Source of the DNA: Aegilops tauschii subsp. strangulata
Lineage: Eukaryota; Streptophyta; Magnoliopsida; Poales; Poaceae
NCBI RefSeq assembly: GCF_002575655.3
Contig: NC_053036.3
Coordinates: 157,642,627 to 157,706,626 of the forward strand
Direction of reading: 5' to 3'
DNA: 64,000 nt
A program made the translations under genes and the position numbers. Below are positions 9,944 through 22,295 of the stretch, one piece after another (position 1 is the first letter of the stretch; each line of letters begins with the position of its first letter). The notes beneath the pieces were generated by a model. It did not search any database. It saw nothing but the letters and a program-made list of their open reading frames with translations, and was not told where the DNA came from.

Positions 9944-12464
9944 TAGCTGGAGGCCGAGGACAACCACGGTGCGGAGACACACGTCGGCAGCGACGGCTGG
10001 TTCGCGCCGACAGCCAAAGACGACAAGGCCGTCTCTTTCCGCGAGCAGTGATAGTTTTTCTTTATGTTGTTGTTTTTATGGATATTTTGCTGTGTAAAAA
10101 CATATATTTGTTATGCAAGTCGCCTGACTTGGGTCAGTCTACCATTTCAGGCGGTTGGATGAATATCCTACGTCTCCTAACCCTTCTTTCCTTCTTCCTC
10201 ACCTCTTCTTCTTCCCTAACAGACCACCGCACGGGCCGTACGGATAGTCCCCAACATGCGGTTGGATAAACATACTCTATGAACAAAAATTATGTGTCAG
10301 CGATAGGATGGCTGAGTTTGGTTTGTTCACATGCGGCAGCACGTGTCAGTGAGGGTGCGTTGCCTTGGCTGGGTTTGCGGCGTGCAGGAGCGACTGTGTG
10401 AGGTTGCGGTGCAACCGCGGCGTGTAGGAGCGACCGTGTGAGGGTGCGGTGCGACCGCGACAGCCGTGCGCAAGTGTACCTCCTTCTCATTTTGAAAACT
10501 TTAGGCAAGCTTGGCAAAAATGTGTGGCGAAGTTTGGCAATGCAAGGCCTAGACCCAAACAGGATAAGTACGTACCTACCTACTAGGAGTACTAGTGTTA
10601 AAAAAGAAAGGCGGGATTTTCCTTCGCAGGATTTAATCGATACAAATCCTCGTTTCACGTGTCAATTAATGCGTATTTTTTTCTCCAAAGACCAAAGAGC
10701 TAACCATCTCACTCCTCATCGCTCGATTAATGCAGCGCCATGCAAACCAACCTTCTCACTTCCGCATGCATGCAGGGGATATTAATGTCCTTGGTTGCTA
10801 ACCCCATCAATTTTGCCTCGATTAGTGTTAGTGGCCTTTGCAAATTGTAATTTTGATATACTAGCCTTGTGTACAAAAAAATGGAGGTACTAACTTTATT
10901 TGACTTCCTTCCCCATTGCGGTGACGTCGACGATATCTTTTTTTTGGGTGGTTTGGTGAAGTGCGTTCGACGGAGAACACCATTGAGGGATACCATGGTA
11001 AGTCGTTCGCAAGTGCCGCTTGCAAGCCGAGACAACTGCCTTATTTGCATCCAGGAAGTCCTTTACTAGTACTACTAGGAGAACTAGTGCGGTGAGTTGG
11101 TTTCTCGAAGAAGACGATGGAGAAGCGGAGTCAGCGAAGAGTGAAATGATGGTTGCTTCGTCCGTGCTTTTGTGATTTGATGCCTCACTGCTTTGTGATT
11201 TGTGATAGAAGGGACAGGGGAGTAGACTCTATGCTCTATACTGTACTACATGCGTCCAAGCATGGGAGAAAGAGGAGAGACGTTGCATTTTTCTATTCCT
11301 TCAATCAATCAATCAATCAGGGAGCTTTGGTTCCATCTTTTTGGCTTTGGCAACACCGTCCACAATGGTTCCCACGATGCCAAAAGCTATTTTCACATTT
11401 GGCTACACATTGTGGATGCCCTTAACCATACCACTTGGTTTTTCTCCTGTGTGCTATCTATACAAATCTCAATTATATTGATCTAAAAAATTATAGAATC
11501 AAGATTAGTAAAAAGGAGGTGATTTTGCCGCGCGGATGGCGGGGGAGGTTTCTTATTTGAGCAATGCTACATCCACGTAATGGTTTATGTAAAGTTACGA
11601 ACTGATGTGATGTGGGACTATTTGATTGGATTACAGGAGAGGATTAGGCCCACCCCACCTGAAAAATCAGGGGGGGCATATATAGATTAGATGGAAAGTA
11701 TACGTAGCAGCTACGTAGCCCTTTGTAAGTCTAGGATTAGGCTTCTTATTTTCGGAGGACGTTGTCCTGGCGGTTTGCTAACATGCGGTCCCACGTGTCA
11801 GTGCTTTACCAAGCCGATCCGCGTCCCACATGAGGCAGAACAACGGCAGATGCAACATGTGGTTAAGTTGAAGCAGATGAGGGAGAAGCGGATTCAGCAA
11901 CGAGTGAAATGATGGTTGCTTCGTCCCTCCAACTTAACTGCGGGAAAGGTGCAGCTTTGTGATTTGACGCCTCATTGCTCATTACTACGCCGGCGCCATG
12001 ACTGGGGTGCTTCACCCCGGCTGCTCTGCACTGTATTCCGGTATGGCACGTGGACCCGGTAGCTTGATGTCCCACATGTCGGCGAAAGGGACTAGAAGAT
12101 TTATGAAAGCGAGCGCTCCACTCTTACGATGGAGGAGTAGTCGACACGACGGCCCAGTGAACTGTCACTTGTACTGTATAGTACTATAGTTTTGCTATTT
12201 CGCATGATCCATCGATACAAACCCGATTAAACAGGAAAGGGCGGGATTTTTCCCGTGTGGTAGATGATACTGGCCATACATTTCAAAGGCAATTTTAATG
12301 TATGCAAACTGAATAATTATAGGTAACAATATGATATCTAGTAAAACTAAAAACACATATGATTTATTGTGTTAGAGTGTAGTAGTAGTGCTGTATTGCA
12401 TAGTTGTTAGATGTAACATGCGAGAACGTGTAGAGATGTAGTTTTGGAGGGCCTACATAGAGAA
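9944..12464. other. Intergenic DNA with short dispersed repeats
   Basis: No gene was recognised. Blocks around cccacgtgtcagtg, accgcgaca and gcgggattttcc recur here (10310-10640, 11760-12270) and at 5578-5860 and 8935-9060, so several copies of one ancestral GC-rich sequence are scattered through the region. A short TCAA microsatellite lies at about 11300-11320. Confidence 0.4.
11560..11740. mobile_element. MITE-like repeat, copy 2
   Basis: Shares with 5865-6060 the ordered blocks gcaatgctacatccacgtaa, ggcccacc, gaaaaatcaggggg and a tacgta-rich end. Non-coding. Confidence 0.4.
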
Positions 12465-12754
12465 AAGCGTAATACGATCACCGAACTTCAGAATAAGCTG
12501 ATTACGGTCACTATATACGTTTTGCGGTGATTATACGGTCACTTGCTCACAGTTCAGCATCGGATTGCACTTTGTCGACCGGCCAAATAGTCTGCGTGGC
12601 GCCATGTTAACTAGTTAAATTGACCATGTTCCTTGTGGGTCCCACCTGTCAGTTCGCATAGGCAAAAGGTCAGATAAACACAAATTTACGCAGACTCGAC
12701 AAGGCTCCAACCCGTGCGCGGGAATCACCTGGTTGTGTATGTGTCTGTCAGGGC

Positions 12755-13010
12755 CTGATGTGTGCGCATGCACGTGTAGGTTGAGCACTTGAGCGTGAGA
12801 GTGTGTGTTGGTCGTGTGGTGTACTGGTGTGTGCATGCATGCGTGCATGTGTGCATGTGTGCATGTGAGTGTTGCGTGCGTGCGTGTGAGTGTTGCGTGC
12901 GTGCGTGGCTGCGTGTGTACGTGTGAGTGTTGCGTGCGTGCGTGGGTGCATGTGTTTGTGTGAGTGTCGCGTGGATGCAGTTCGTGTGCATGCGTGCGTG
13001 TGTGTATAAT
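12755..13010. repeat. Compound TG/TGCG microsatellite
   Basis: A long tract of gtgtg, gcatgtg, gcgtgcgtg and gtgagtgttgcg units. The minus-strand frames rich in His and Thr across this tract are translations of the microsatellite. Confidence 0.9.
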
Positions 13011-13140
13011 CACCACACCAGCTCCTGTGTGTTAAAACAGACGGCTCAGCATACCAATACAAGGCCACCTTGTCCGCTGTGCCCGCGGTCATGACTTTGA
13101 ACCACCGTCCAAATATTTTTTTGTCGTTTGTTTTCATTCT

Positions 13141-13370
13141 TACTAGCAAGATGCCCGTGCGTTGCACGTAACATCAAGATGCATTTGTATGACTTGTTTA
13201 TCTTGTGAGAGAAAAGGATGAACGAGGGAAGGCCTTATTTGCAAATGTGGAGAGGTGTGTGGGTACCTTTTTGCAAAATTGCCATAGTTTCTTTCCTATC
13301 CGTCAGATATAAATCGGACGGCCTATATTGCAGGATGGCAGGCACACCATCATCACCAACTTTGTTTTTT
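13141..13370 (+). mobile_element. Dispersed ~200-bp repeat, direct copy
   Basis: Inverted partner of 6151-6347, nested in the centre of the foldback element. Starts tactagcaagatgcccgtgc and ends near catcatcaccaactttg. Confidence 0.6.
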
Positions 13371-13639
13371 ATAAGAGTGTATTTTATGTATTTTATAAGA
13401 GTGTAGATGTAGAGTATATACAAGTCGACAGGTGGGCACGATGGTAGTGAGATAATGTGATGCAACACTAGAGGTGCCACGTGGAGCGTTTAACTGGTCA
13501 ACTAGTCATGTCATGAGCAAATACAGAGTTGTACGCTGAGCCCGTGACTGTATAATAACCACTAAACGTAAATGGTGACCGTAATGAGTGGATTCTGAAG
13601 TCCAATGTACGTATCGTGCTTTCGCTTCAAATACAATGA

Positions 13640-15780
13640 TCGTCATTGCATATATCACGAGAGAAAGATGAAACATGCATGAATTTTCTGGGGGCTTACT
13701 TTAGAGGACCTGGAGATAGTTTTGTGTGCATACGTGAAAGGGGCGTACAAGGGGGTATGCGATGGAGAGAGAGATGCTCTTCGTTTCTCTTTATTATGAC
13801 TACCTTTGTATATAGTATAAAAATATACAAATTCATAGTGCGGAATAAATATCATTGTGGGCACCATGCAATGCAAATTAGCGCTCGTACTCCTCCATAT
13901 AACTTTGTAATGTTGTATATATGTAGAAACTCTAAAATAATTTTTTGGCCACACTTTATTCAAAAGGAATGTTGTATGCGAAATAAACGTGAAGAGAGGG
14001 CTTTTTAGATCAATGGGGTACGTGATGTAACATGTGTGAATGTGTAGTTGATGCATTTGGCGGGGCCTAGAGAGGTATGTGTGTATTACGTATTCGAGAG
14101 AGGCATGGATAGAGGGGCCGACGGGGGGGGCGTGGGAGAGATAGCACGAGAAATGAGAGTGGTCTAGAGAGAGACGAATATGACGTCACGATAAGAGATT
14201 CCATTCCCTTGAGTGTGTATATGCAAGGGGGAGGGAATAAAGGCACCAGGAGAAATTTTCTGTGTGTGTGGTGTTTGTGTTGGTATGTGTGGGTGTGAGA
14301 ACATAATGAGGCGTGGGGGCAGAGGGTGTGTCACCGCGTGAGGTCCGGTGGGTCGAGGTGAGGCCCTTCGTTCGGTTCCGTCCTGCGCCACATTGGTCGG
14401 CCCGTGACGCATTTAGGAAGACCCATGGATGACTAGTCGTACAAGACAAAGATAGCAGAATTGTGAAGGACTCTGTGTCCACTGACAAAGCTGGCTAGGA
14501 TTTGTAACCCTAGGTTCTCGGACTAAGGTAACCCCTTTATCTCTGATATTACTATTCATCCAACCTAACTTTAAGGGGCATCCTACAGAATGCTCTGCTA
14601 GAATCATACTCGTCGATTAGGAAGAGAGGTGTCAGACAATGCGTGAGAGACAGGCGTAAAGATAATGTGCGTACATGAGACACGTAGGCAGGTCCATGTA
14701 TATAGAAAGGGTCGATGAGGATTGTGCGTGTGTATGTTTGCGAGAGGAAGAGTGCTTGTGATAAAGGTTAGTGAAAACAGTTGTAAATGGTTACGAGAGG
14801 GAGGGAGGGTTATATCTAGAGCATGTGTGCGAGAAAGACACCTCGGGAGAGAGTGTGTGAGCATGTGTGAGAGACCACCGATGGAGAGTGAAACTACACG
14901 TAAAAGACTGCTCTACACATAGATTAAAGATATAAATTGTATCCAAATATTAGGATGGGATCATGATATTTGCAATTCGCGTAAGGAGCGGTCATCGATC
15001 CATCAGACATCTAGATTCTATCGAATTTGAGCATGTCTATGTTATTATTCGGCACAATTGATCCACATAGTTAGTATTTTGAACTCCAGACAATGCATCG
15101 CTTTAGCAATCGAATATAAACGTGAGTATAGTTCATGTTGTGTGTGTAAAGCACATTATACATACGAAAGTTACACAATGGACATTATAAATAGCTACCT
15201 GTGAACTAGCATACATTTGAATTCAACTTAAGGTGGTGGTTTAAAAAAATCGAATTCAACATGAAGTCCATTCAATTATTTGAATTTGATATCATGGCAT
15301 TTGTAAACCATACCTAAATTATGGGGGCACCAATCTTTGCTCTGATTTTGTACATAATAGCATATGTAGTCATGTACAAAATAGATTCAAATTTAGCTCC
15401 TCCATTCCAAAATAATCGTAGTTATAGGATTTTCAAGTGTCAAAAATTCAAAAAGAAGCGGATAATTTAATGAGGTTTTCAAACATACAAGGTCAAATAT
15501 AACGTTGTCTATTTAGGTCAATCCTCATAGTTCAAGAGTACTCTAAACGTGAATGCTTGTGTTTCAAAATTTCGAACGAAGCGCCAAAAGAGCCTCTACT
15601 CGCCCGAAACCGCGTGAGACCAATGTTTGGTAGTACAAGGAAATTACTTATCTAATAACTCCGACCCGTGAAACCTACCGGCCCGACGTCCAAAGCTCTA
15701 AACCGGGGTAGGTTTGTAGCTTCATCTAGACGCCACACAACCGCATCCGTAAAACATTCATACACAATGGCCACCTAAGC
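13640..15780. other. Intergenic DNA
   Basis: No gene was recognised. 14040-14900 is rich in GAGAG/GTGTG purine and alternating tracts. 15390-15560 contains a single Stowaway-like end (ctcctccattccaaaata). The rest is AT-rich and featureless to me. Confidence 0.4.
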
Positions 15781-16362
15781 ACACATGCGCGCGGCCAAAA
15801 TCACTCCCGCCAACTATTTGGGACACCTGGGATTACCATCCTACCCCCGACCCGCAGTAGGTCCGAAATTTAAGAGGGGGGCAAAGTTTGTACTTTCCCC
15901 AAATTTCAAACAAGCGCGTCCCATCTTCTGTTCAAAAAAGCCAAAAACAAGCGCGTCCCAGACCGAAACATGGTTCCCCCCACCCGTCCGATTCCCCATT
16001 CGTACTCCGTGGGCGCCAAAACTACCTCTCCACAAGCCGCGAAACCCCGGCGTCCTCCGTCCGCCACCCCATCCCACCCATCAACCGCCGCCCTCCTCCA
16101 TCACGTCGGAGCCGATACCCCGACGTCGTCGTCCACCGCAACCTCAACCGCAACGCCCTCCACGGCTAGTAGTTGAAGCCGAGGCCGAGCCATCCGTACC
16201 TGAGCCAGTTCAACCACGCCGTCCTGCGCCTCACCGATGCCGCTCCAACTTCGCCAGCCTCCACCGCACCGGAGCTGTTCCTGCTACGCCGTCCTTCGCC
16301 GCCTCGGATCTGCTTCCCCTCCGCCGACATACAGCCATGGCAACACAGTCAACAATGTGGCC

Positions 16363-19300
16363 ATGGGTTCGTCCAAGCCTGCACCCTCCAGAACATCGGT
16401 TTCCCCGGTAAAAACAAGAAGATCGGCGCGACATGTGGAGGTGACCACACCGGCAACCGAAAAAGGTACTCCTCTACCCTTATTCGTGCAAATCTTACGT
16501 CTCTGCTTGCACAGTATTCATCCCACAGAAGACACTAGTTGACCGCTTCTTCTTGATACTAGATGTTCCTAGTAACTCGCGATGCACAAGGTTTCTCCTC
16601 ATATACTATTTCACCTTAGCTAGAGGTCTGTCGCCCCCCTGAATTTCAATTTCTGGCCAGTTGATTCCCAATTAACGGAAGCATTCCCCGGCGTAACAGG
16701 CGCTAGTACGCCTATTACACCGGGGAAGCAGCGTCTTGGTGTTTATCTTAGGGGCGTGTGCGGCCTAGAGCTACTGGCGCCCGATCTGGAGGTCGGCCGG
16801 GATTAAAGGGATGGCCTGGGGGCACTGCCAAGCACGGCGGTGGTGTGAGGTCGATGGGAGGGCGGGGCGGCGGAGGCAGGGGTCTGGGCCGGTGGTCGCT
16901 GGCGGTTCGAGAAAGATCGTCAACAGTGACTGGCAGGAGGTAGACGAAGGCCATCTGCCCGTTCCTTATAGATCGGGCGGTTCATTAAAAAAATCGACTG
17001 ACCTATTTATTTTCAGTCGACTGTTATCTTAGATATGACCACATGTGGTGGTGTGCTGGAGGAGTACCTACATTTCCTGTGCTCATATATTACAAAATCA
17101 TACGGAGTAGAATCTAATTTTGTTTGCCATGCAATGTTGTAGAGCTATCATATGTCTCCTGTCATTTATTTTTCAGCCACCTGCTATCTGCTAATTTTAC
17201 AGTGCACTAGTTCTGCACACACTTCACCCTTACTCTCACTATTGTGTTTTTATGCAAGGGTATTTCAGACTCTGCTACCATGAGAGAAGCCAAAAAGAAA
17301 AGAGAGAAGTCACTCCAGCTTCGTATGCGGGTAGGCAAGACACATTACAGCGCTATAAAGGGTGCAGTGTCAGCAGATCGAGATGGTAAACGTAGCTCTG
17401 GAGTTGATGACCTCGCTTGCAATGAACCACCATCCCAGGTGCTTGCTTTAACTTCGCAGTGTCATATGTGGTTGCATGTTCCATATGGTGTCTAGCTTGT
17501 ATTCGAAAGGCCGAAGTCGGTAAGATAAGGAAAGATATTTTTTTACATGAACCACCATAACGTGAGCACCAGAAGACAAATAGCTAGTCAGGGCACTGGC
17601 CGAGCCAGTGACAAGCCCAGCAAAGATAGGCATCACCTGGAAGCCAACTAAAAAGCTGCGATGGTGGCGAAGCAGCCCGCCTCCCACCAGGCTCTCAGGT
17701 CCTAGATGATCATGCTCACCACTCCGGCCGGATGTCTAGCTTGTATTGCTTCCAATTTGGTTAAATTGCATCTGCTTAGCTTACACATTATACCTTTGAA
17801 TATGACATGCCTTTCTGTTTTTGGTACATACTAGTACATCTGTGTATTAACCATGTTCTTACATCAAACTAATGTTCTTGTGTATCCCTCATCAATCACT
17901 TATGACGAGGCAGGCAGGCAAGGGGACTACTCCTCATTTAAAGAATGCAGCGTCAGCCTCCCGACATGATTCTCAAGAAACAGAAATGCTAGATGAAGAT
18001 AGTGAACGTAGCTCTGTAGTTGATTACAGCATTTCCCCTACACTAGCATCGCAGGTGCTTGCTCTAACTTGGCAGCGTGATATGTGGTTGCATGTTGCAT
18101 ATGGTGTCTAGATTGTAATTCTTCCAATCTGGTTAAACTGCATGTGCTAGTCTGCTTAGCTTATACATTATACCTGTTAATGTGACATGTCTTCATGTAT
18201 TTAGTACATAGTACATCTGTCTATTAAGCATGTCCTTACATAAAAACTATTGTTTTTTTGTATCCCGCATCAATCAACATGACGAGACACCTTTAGTATA
18301 TGCAGTGCGATATTAGTTGCATCTTTCATATGATTTATGGCATGCGCTGCTTCTAATTTGTTGAAATTCCATTTATGATGGGACGCTTTTAACTTGGCAG
18401 AGTCATATTGGTTGCATCTTTCATGTGGTGTCTAGCTTGCATTGCTTCTTATTTGTTGGAATGGTTTCTGCTTAGTTTACACAAACGGTTGTGAACATGT
18501 CATGCCATCCTGTTTTTCGTACATATTCCGTCCTGGTATCATGTGTTTGCCTTACATCAAAGTAGTGATTGTCAGTATCATGCATGAACGAGTTCTGAAG
18601 AGAGAATTTTATTGCTTTTTCTTGTCGGTTTTACTTGACAATTCAAAATCAATAAAGCGGAAGGAAGTTAGCAAGGCAGCGGATAAAGGTGCTCCTTCCG
18701 AACGGAGGGCCTCTACAGTTTCTACTCCTCCACACCCCCAAGATGATTTCCAAGACAACACATGCATAGACACTCAACAAAGTCGTGTTTATGATGAGCA
18801 CGTCTCCCCTAGTGCAGCATCACCGGTGCTCCCTCTAACTTGGCACTGTTATATGTAGTTGCATGTTATGTGTGATGTCTAGCTTGTATTGCTTCTAATT
18901 TTGTTGAATTCCATCTGCTTACTTTACACATTATACTTGAATAAGACACGTGTTCCTGTTTCTAGAACATACAATATCTGTCTATCACACCATGTTCTTA
19001 CATCAAATTACTACTGTTGTGTAACCTGCAACAATCACTTATCATAAGACACGTTTGACTTCAGAGTGTGATATAGGTTACATCTCACATTCTTTTCTAG
19101 CTTGTACTACTAATTTGTTGAAATGGCACTTATGACGAGACAGCTTTAACTTGGTAGAGTGATATTCGTTGCATCTTTCATATGGTGTCTAGCTTTCATT
19201 GATTCTAATTTGTTGAAATGCCTTCTCCTTAGTTTACACATCATAAGCTGTGAATATGCAATGCTATGAATATGCAATGACACTAATGACGAGAGACCTC

Positions 19301-21960
19301 TAACATGGTAGTGTGATGTTGTTTGCATCTTGCATATGATTTATTTCTTGTACTGCTTCACATTTGTTTAAACGCCATTTATGATGAGACACTGTTAACT
19401 TGGCAGAGCGATATTTGTAGCATCTTTCATATGGTGTCTACCTTCCATTGCATTGCTTCTAATTTGGTGAAATGTCTTCTTCTTAGTTTACACATCATAG
19501 TTCTGGTTATCTCTTCCGTCCTGTTTTTCATACATATTACATCCTCCTATCATGTGGTTGTCTAACATAAAAGCAGTTCGTCTGCATCACGCATCAATTT
19601 GTTCTGAAGAACTAAATTGTTATTCGTTTTTCTTGTCGGCTTGACTTAACATGGCACAGAGAAAGAGGAAGAAACACAGAATGGCAGGGAATGAGAAGCG
19701 GATGAATCCTGCAGATTCTGCTGGTACTGATGGTGCAATAGAAGGTCAAAGTCCAGCGGAAAATTCTACAAACACGGCATCCCATGCTACACGAGTTGCA
19801 AAAAAAGCCAAACAGAAACAAATAGCTGCCACCAAACAAGCAGAGACAGCCCTAGTTCTTGCAACACCTACCACAGTACTACCAGTTGCACGACTTACTC
19901 GTGCGTCAACTGAGCTAGCAGCACGTTCCCAAGATCCCTTGCCACCTGACACTACTTCCCAAGCACTCTTGACACAAGACGAGTTGGCAATATCAGATGA
20001 ACCTTGTGAGCTTCAACATCAAGAAGGTAGTTGCTAGAGTCAAGTTACAGTTGCATGCTTCTTTATATGTAGTCTCACAGTTTGATGTACACTAACACTT
20101 CCTATGTTCATTGTTGGACTAGCACCTAGGCGCAAGAGGAAACAAACATCAGGGATAATGCTCGATAGCTTAACTAAATCTAGAGGAGGAAGAATAGAGA
20201 TCCGTTTTGAGGCAAGTTTAAAAAGGTCACGTGATGCTACAGAGTCAGCCAAGTTAGTATCAGAGGCAGCGGTTGCCGTTAGGTGTCATGTACGTATCCT
20301 CCCTACATGGATTCAGTACAGGAATGACAAATACGAAACCCAGTTCAACTCCTTCCTCGACCATTTATCTGTAAGTATGGTTATGTATGGAAACAAGTAA
20401 TATCGTCTTGCTCCGTCCCATACTTTCTAGGTTGCTGATAATGAGACTCCCATAATTTTCAACAGATGAGGTTCAAGTTGGATAGCCAAGATGATGCAAC
20501 CAGACAAGCTTGCACCCATGTTTTCAAGTCTGCTCTGCGACAGTGTCGGTATAACTTGAGGAAAACTCACTTTGAAGGGAAGGCTAACAGTGAACTTTCC
20601 CAAACATCTCCAGTGGAAAATATATCGGATGAAGACTGGAGGGGCCTTGTTAAACACTGGTCTGATCCGAAGTATCAGGTACATTATATATATATGTGAT
20701 CAGATCACATGTTGAAGTCCTATTTACGCATGTGCCACACAAATCTATCTTCTTGTAGGTGAACTGTTCAAAGAACAAGGAAAACCGTACGAAAGTGAAA
20801 TTCCAACAGACGACAGGATCTCGTAGCTATATTGCACACTGCGAGGCTCTTGTAATTAGCTGTTGTTTCACTCTTTTCACTGTACCATATTATCAGATCT
20901 ATATTGACTTGTTCGAAATGCAGAGGAAAGCCCGCAAGGACCAAAAAATACCTGAACCAAATGCTGTGGAAATCTTTAAGGAATGTCACACCAGCAAGAA
21001 GAAGGGCATGACTACACTAGTCAAAGCCACTGTTGTAAGTCCTTAATCCTCATGCCTTTTAACTACTACTTACTCTGACTTGTGCCTTGAACTCCATGGT
21101 TTGCAGCCAATGTCTATTACTCTTTTCAATTTTATGCACAATTGTCTTAGCGTATCATTGCACCTTACAAGGTTTAAAAGAGAGGAGTGATGTTCCTTTG
21201 ATCTTGACCCGTAATCTAGTTCCGTGCTGGACTTGCCCACACAACGTTACAATTGCCTGTTTGTCTGTTCTCAGTTGTTTTGTGATATGAATGATGTCAT
21301 ACTATGCTTACCGTATTATAAACTTTGTCTCTTTATCCTTAGCCCTCAATACAATGTGAAGAAATAGACAATACATTAGCGATGGTACATGGTCATATGT
21401 TTGGAACCTGGTTTTATTATGTACTTTGCAATAAAATACAACTAATATTTTACATGGGTTTCACCAGAATAAGTTCTGTATATAGACCAAAGCTATTTTG
21501 TTTGGTTTTGCTGCCTCCTTAATATCTTCTGTTCTGGTACTACTAATGTAAAACCTCAACTTTTCAGCAAGCTATGGAAAAAATGGTGGAACCGCCACCT
21601 TCTGAAGGTGGCGAGGCAACTATAACCGCAATGTCAGCTCTTGCTGCAGTGGGTCAGTACCTGTCCACTAACAGTGCCAAAAGCACGTTCCTGCGTAATA
21701 CTGGGTTGGTTGTTAAGGCAATATCGTCCAAACTGCCTCATGATCAAGATATGCAAGCTCAAAGCAATGTTGTATCTGCGCTCCAGACACAAGTCCATTC
21801 CCTAACAGAGACCCTTTGTGAAACAAGGAGAAACATTGCTCAATGTCGTCAAGATATGCATGGTTTTGAAACCAGACTATCATACATTTGCTATGTTGTT
21901 CAGGAGCCTAGGGGAAATGAAGGCGAGGGTTATGGTGCTCCATCGGAGAATACAGCATGA
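16363..21960 (+). CDS. CACTA accessory gene, PF03004 (Ptta/En/Spm) plant transposase-like
   Basis: The ten-exon model is 16363..16465, 17269..17438, ~17919..18054, ~18658..18825, 19660..20026, 20123..20370, 20466..20678, 20759..20851, 20897..21034 and 21568..21960, with phases that fit at the GT-AG junctions I checked. The ATG at 16363 precedes a basic N-terminus. Exons 7-9 carry the PF03004 signature: a W in DEDWRGLVKHWSDPKYQ, then NKENRTK, then TTGSRSYIAHCEAL, then DLFEMQRKAR and ECHTSKKKG. The last exon predicts a coiled coil (LQTQVHSLTETLCETRRNI). The known role of the family is in En/Spm-type CACTA elements, probably as a TNPA-like end-binding protein; that role is inferred here. Exons 2, 3 and 4 are diverged copies of one exon-intron module. 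No stop breaks the spliced frame. Exon 3 and 4 acceptors are the least certain. The gene runs toward a CACTA terminus 1.6 kb downstream. Confidence 0.7.
16684..16727. repeat. Near-perfect hairpin in intron 1
   Basis: ttccccggcgtaacaggcg and cgcctattacaccggggaa pair over 19 bp with two mismatches around the 6-base loop ctagta. It lies in the first intron of the PF03004-like gene. Confidence 0.8.
17440..19500 (+). repeat. Amplified intron module
   Basis: A block of the type acttggcagagtgatat, gttgcatctttcatatggtg, tctagcttgcattgcttcta, atttgttgaaatg recurs about eight to nine times through introns 2-4 (near 17455, 18065, 18310, 18395, 18835, 19065, 19150, 19310 and 19400). The repeats have diverged, so the amplification is old. 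Confidence 0.75.
17504..17732 (-). mobile_element. Retroposon-like insertion with 15-bp target duplication
   Basis: A 229-bp segment is flanked by identical tgtctagcttgtatt at 17489-17503 and 17733-17747. Without it, intron 2 would read like its sister copies. The long TSD and lack of terminal inverted repeats fit a SINE or truncated LINE. No clear poly(A) tail or pol III boxes were found. Confidence 0.6.
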
Positions 21961-22295
21961 AAACGTAACAGTCGGGTCAAATGAACTGAGCTTCTGAACT
22001 TCTGGTGGTGCATTTATCTGCTAGACTGTTAAGTTTTATGCCAACCTTCCTTTTGTTATATAGTTGTAATTTGTTTTGGTGCGATACAAAATCTATTCTT
22101 AACGTGCAGCCACCGGCTGAAGAAAACGGCAAGCCATTTTTGTATAGTGTAGGGTGTTCCCTATATTTGCACTGGTGGCGATCTTTGATGCCGAGTGGAT
22201 GTAATCTGTGCAATCGCCTTAATAGCCTAGCGTTAGTTTCGGCCTTATTTATTTCCTAGTCTTCTTTTTCCCTGGTTTGCTAGTGGCCGCAACTA

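Larger units (their letters stand above)
12465..13622. mobile_element. Foldback (long-TIR) element
   Basis: The left arm (about 12465-12600) is the reverse complement of the right arm (about 13490-13622). Shared blocks include cttcagaat, attacggtcac, tacgtttt/tacgttta and tatacggtcac/tatacagtcac. Arms of ~130 bp around a ~0.9-kb centre fit a foldback or Mutator-like non-autonomous element. The centre holds a TG-rich microsatellite and a second dispersed repeat. No transposase is visible. Confidence 0.5.

Noticed and set aside
12615..13167. His/Thr-rich minus-strand frames
   Set aside because: Translation of the TG/GCGTG microsatellite.
15785..16411. 208-codon Pro/Arg-rich frame upstream of the PF03004-like gene
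   Set aside because: Looks like a GC-rich leader; the splice-consistent start is the ATG at 16363 in another frame.
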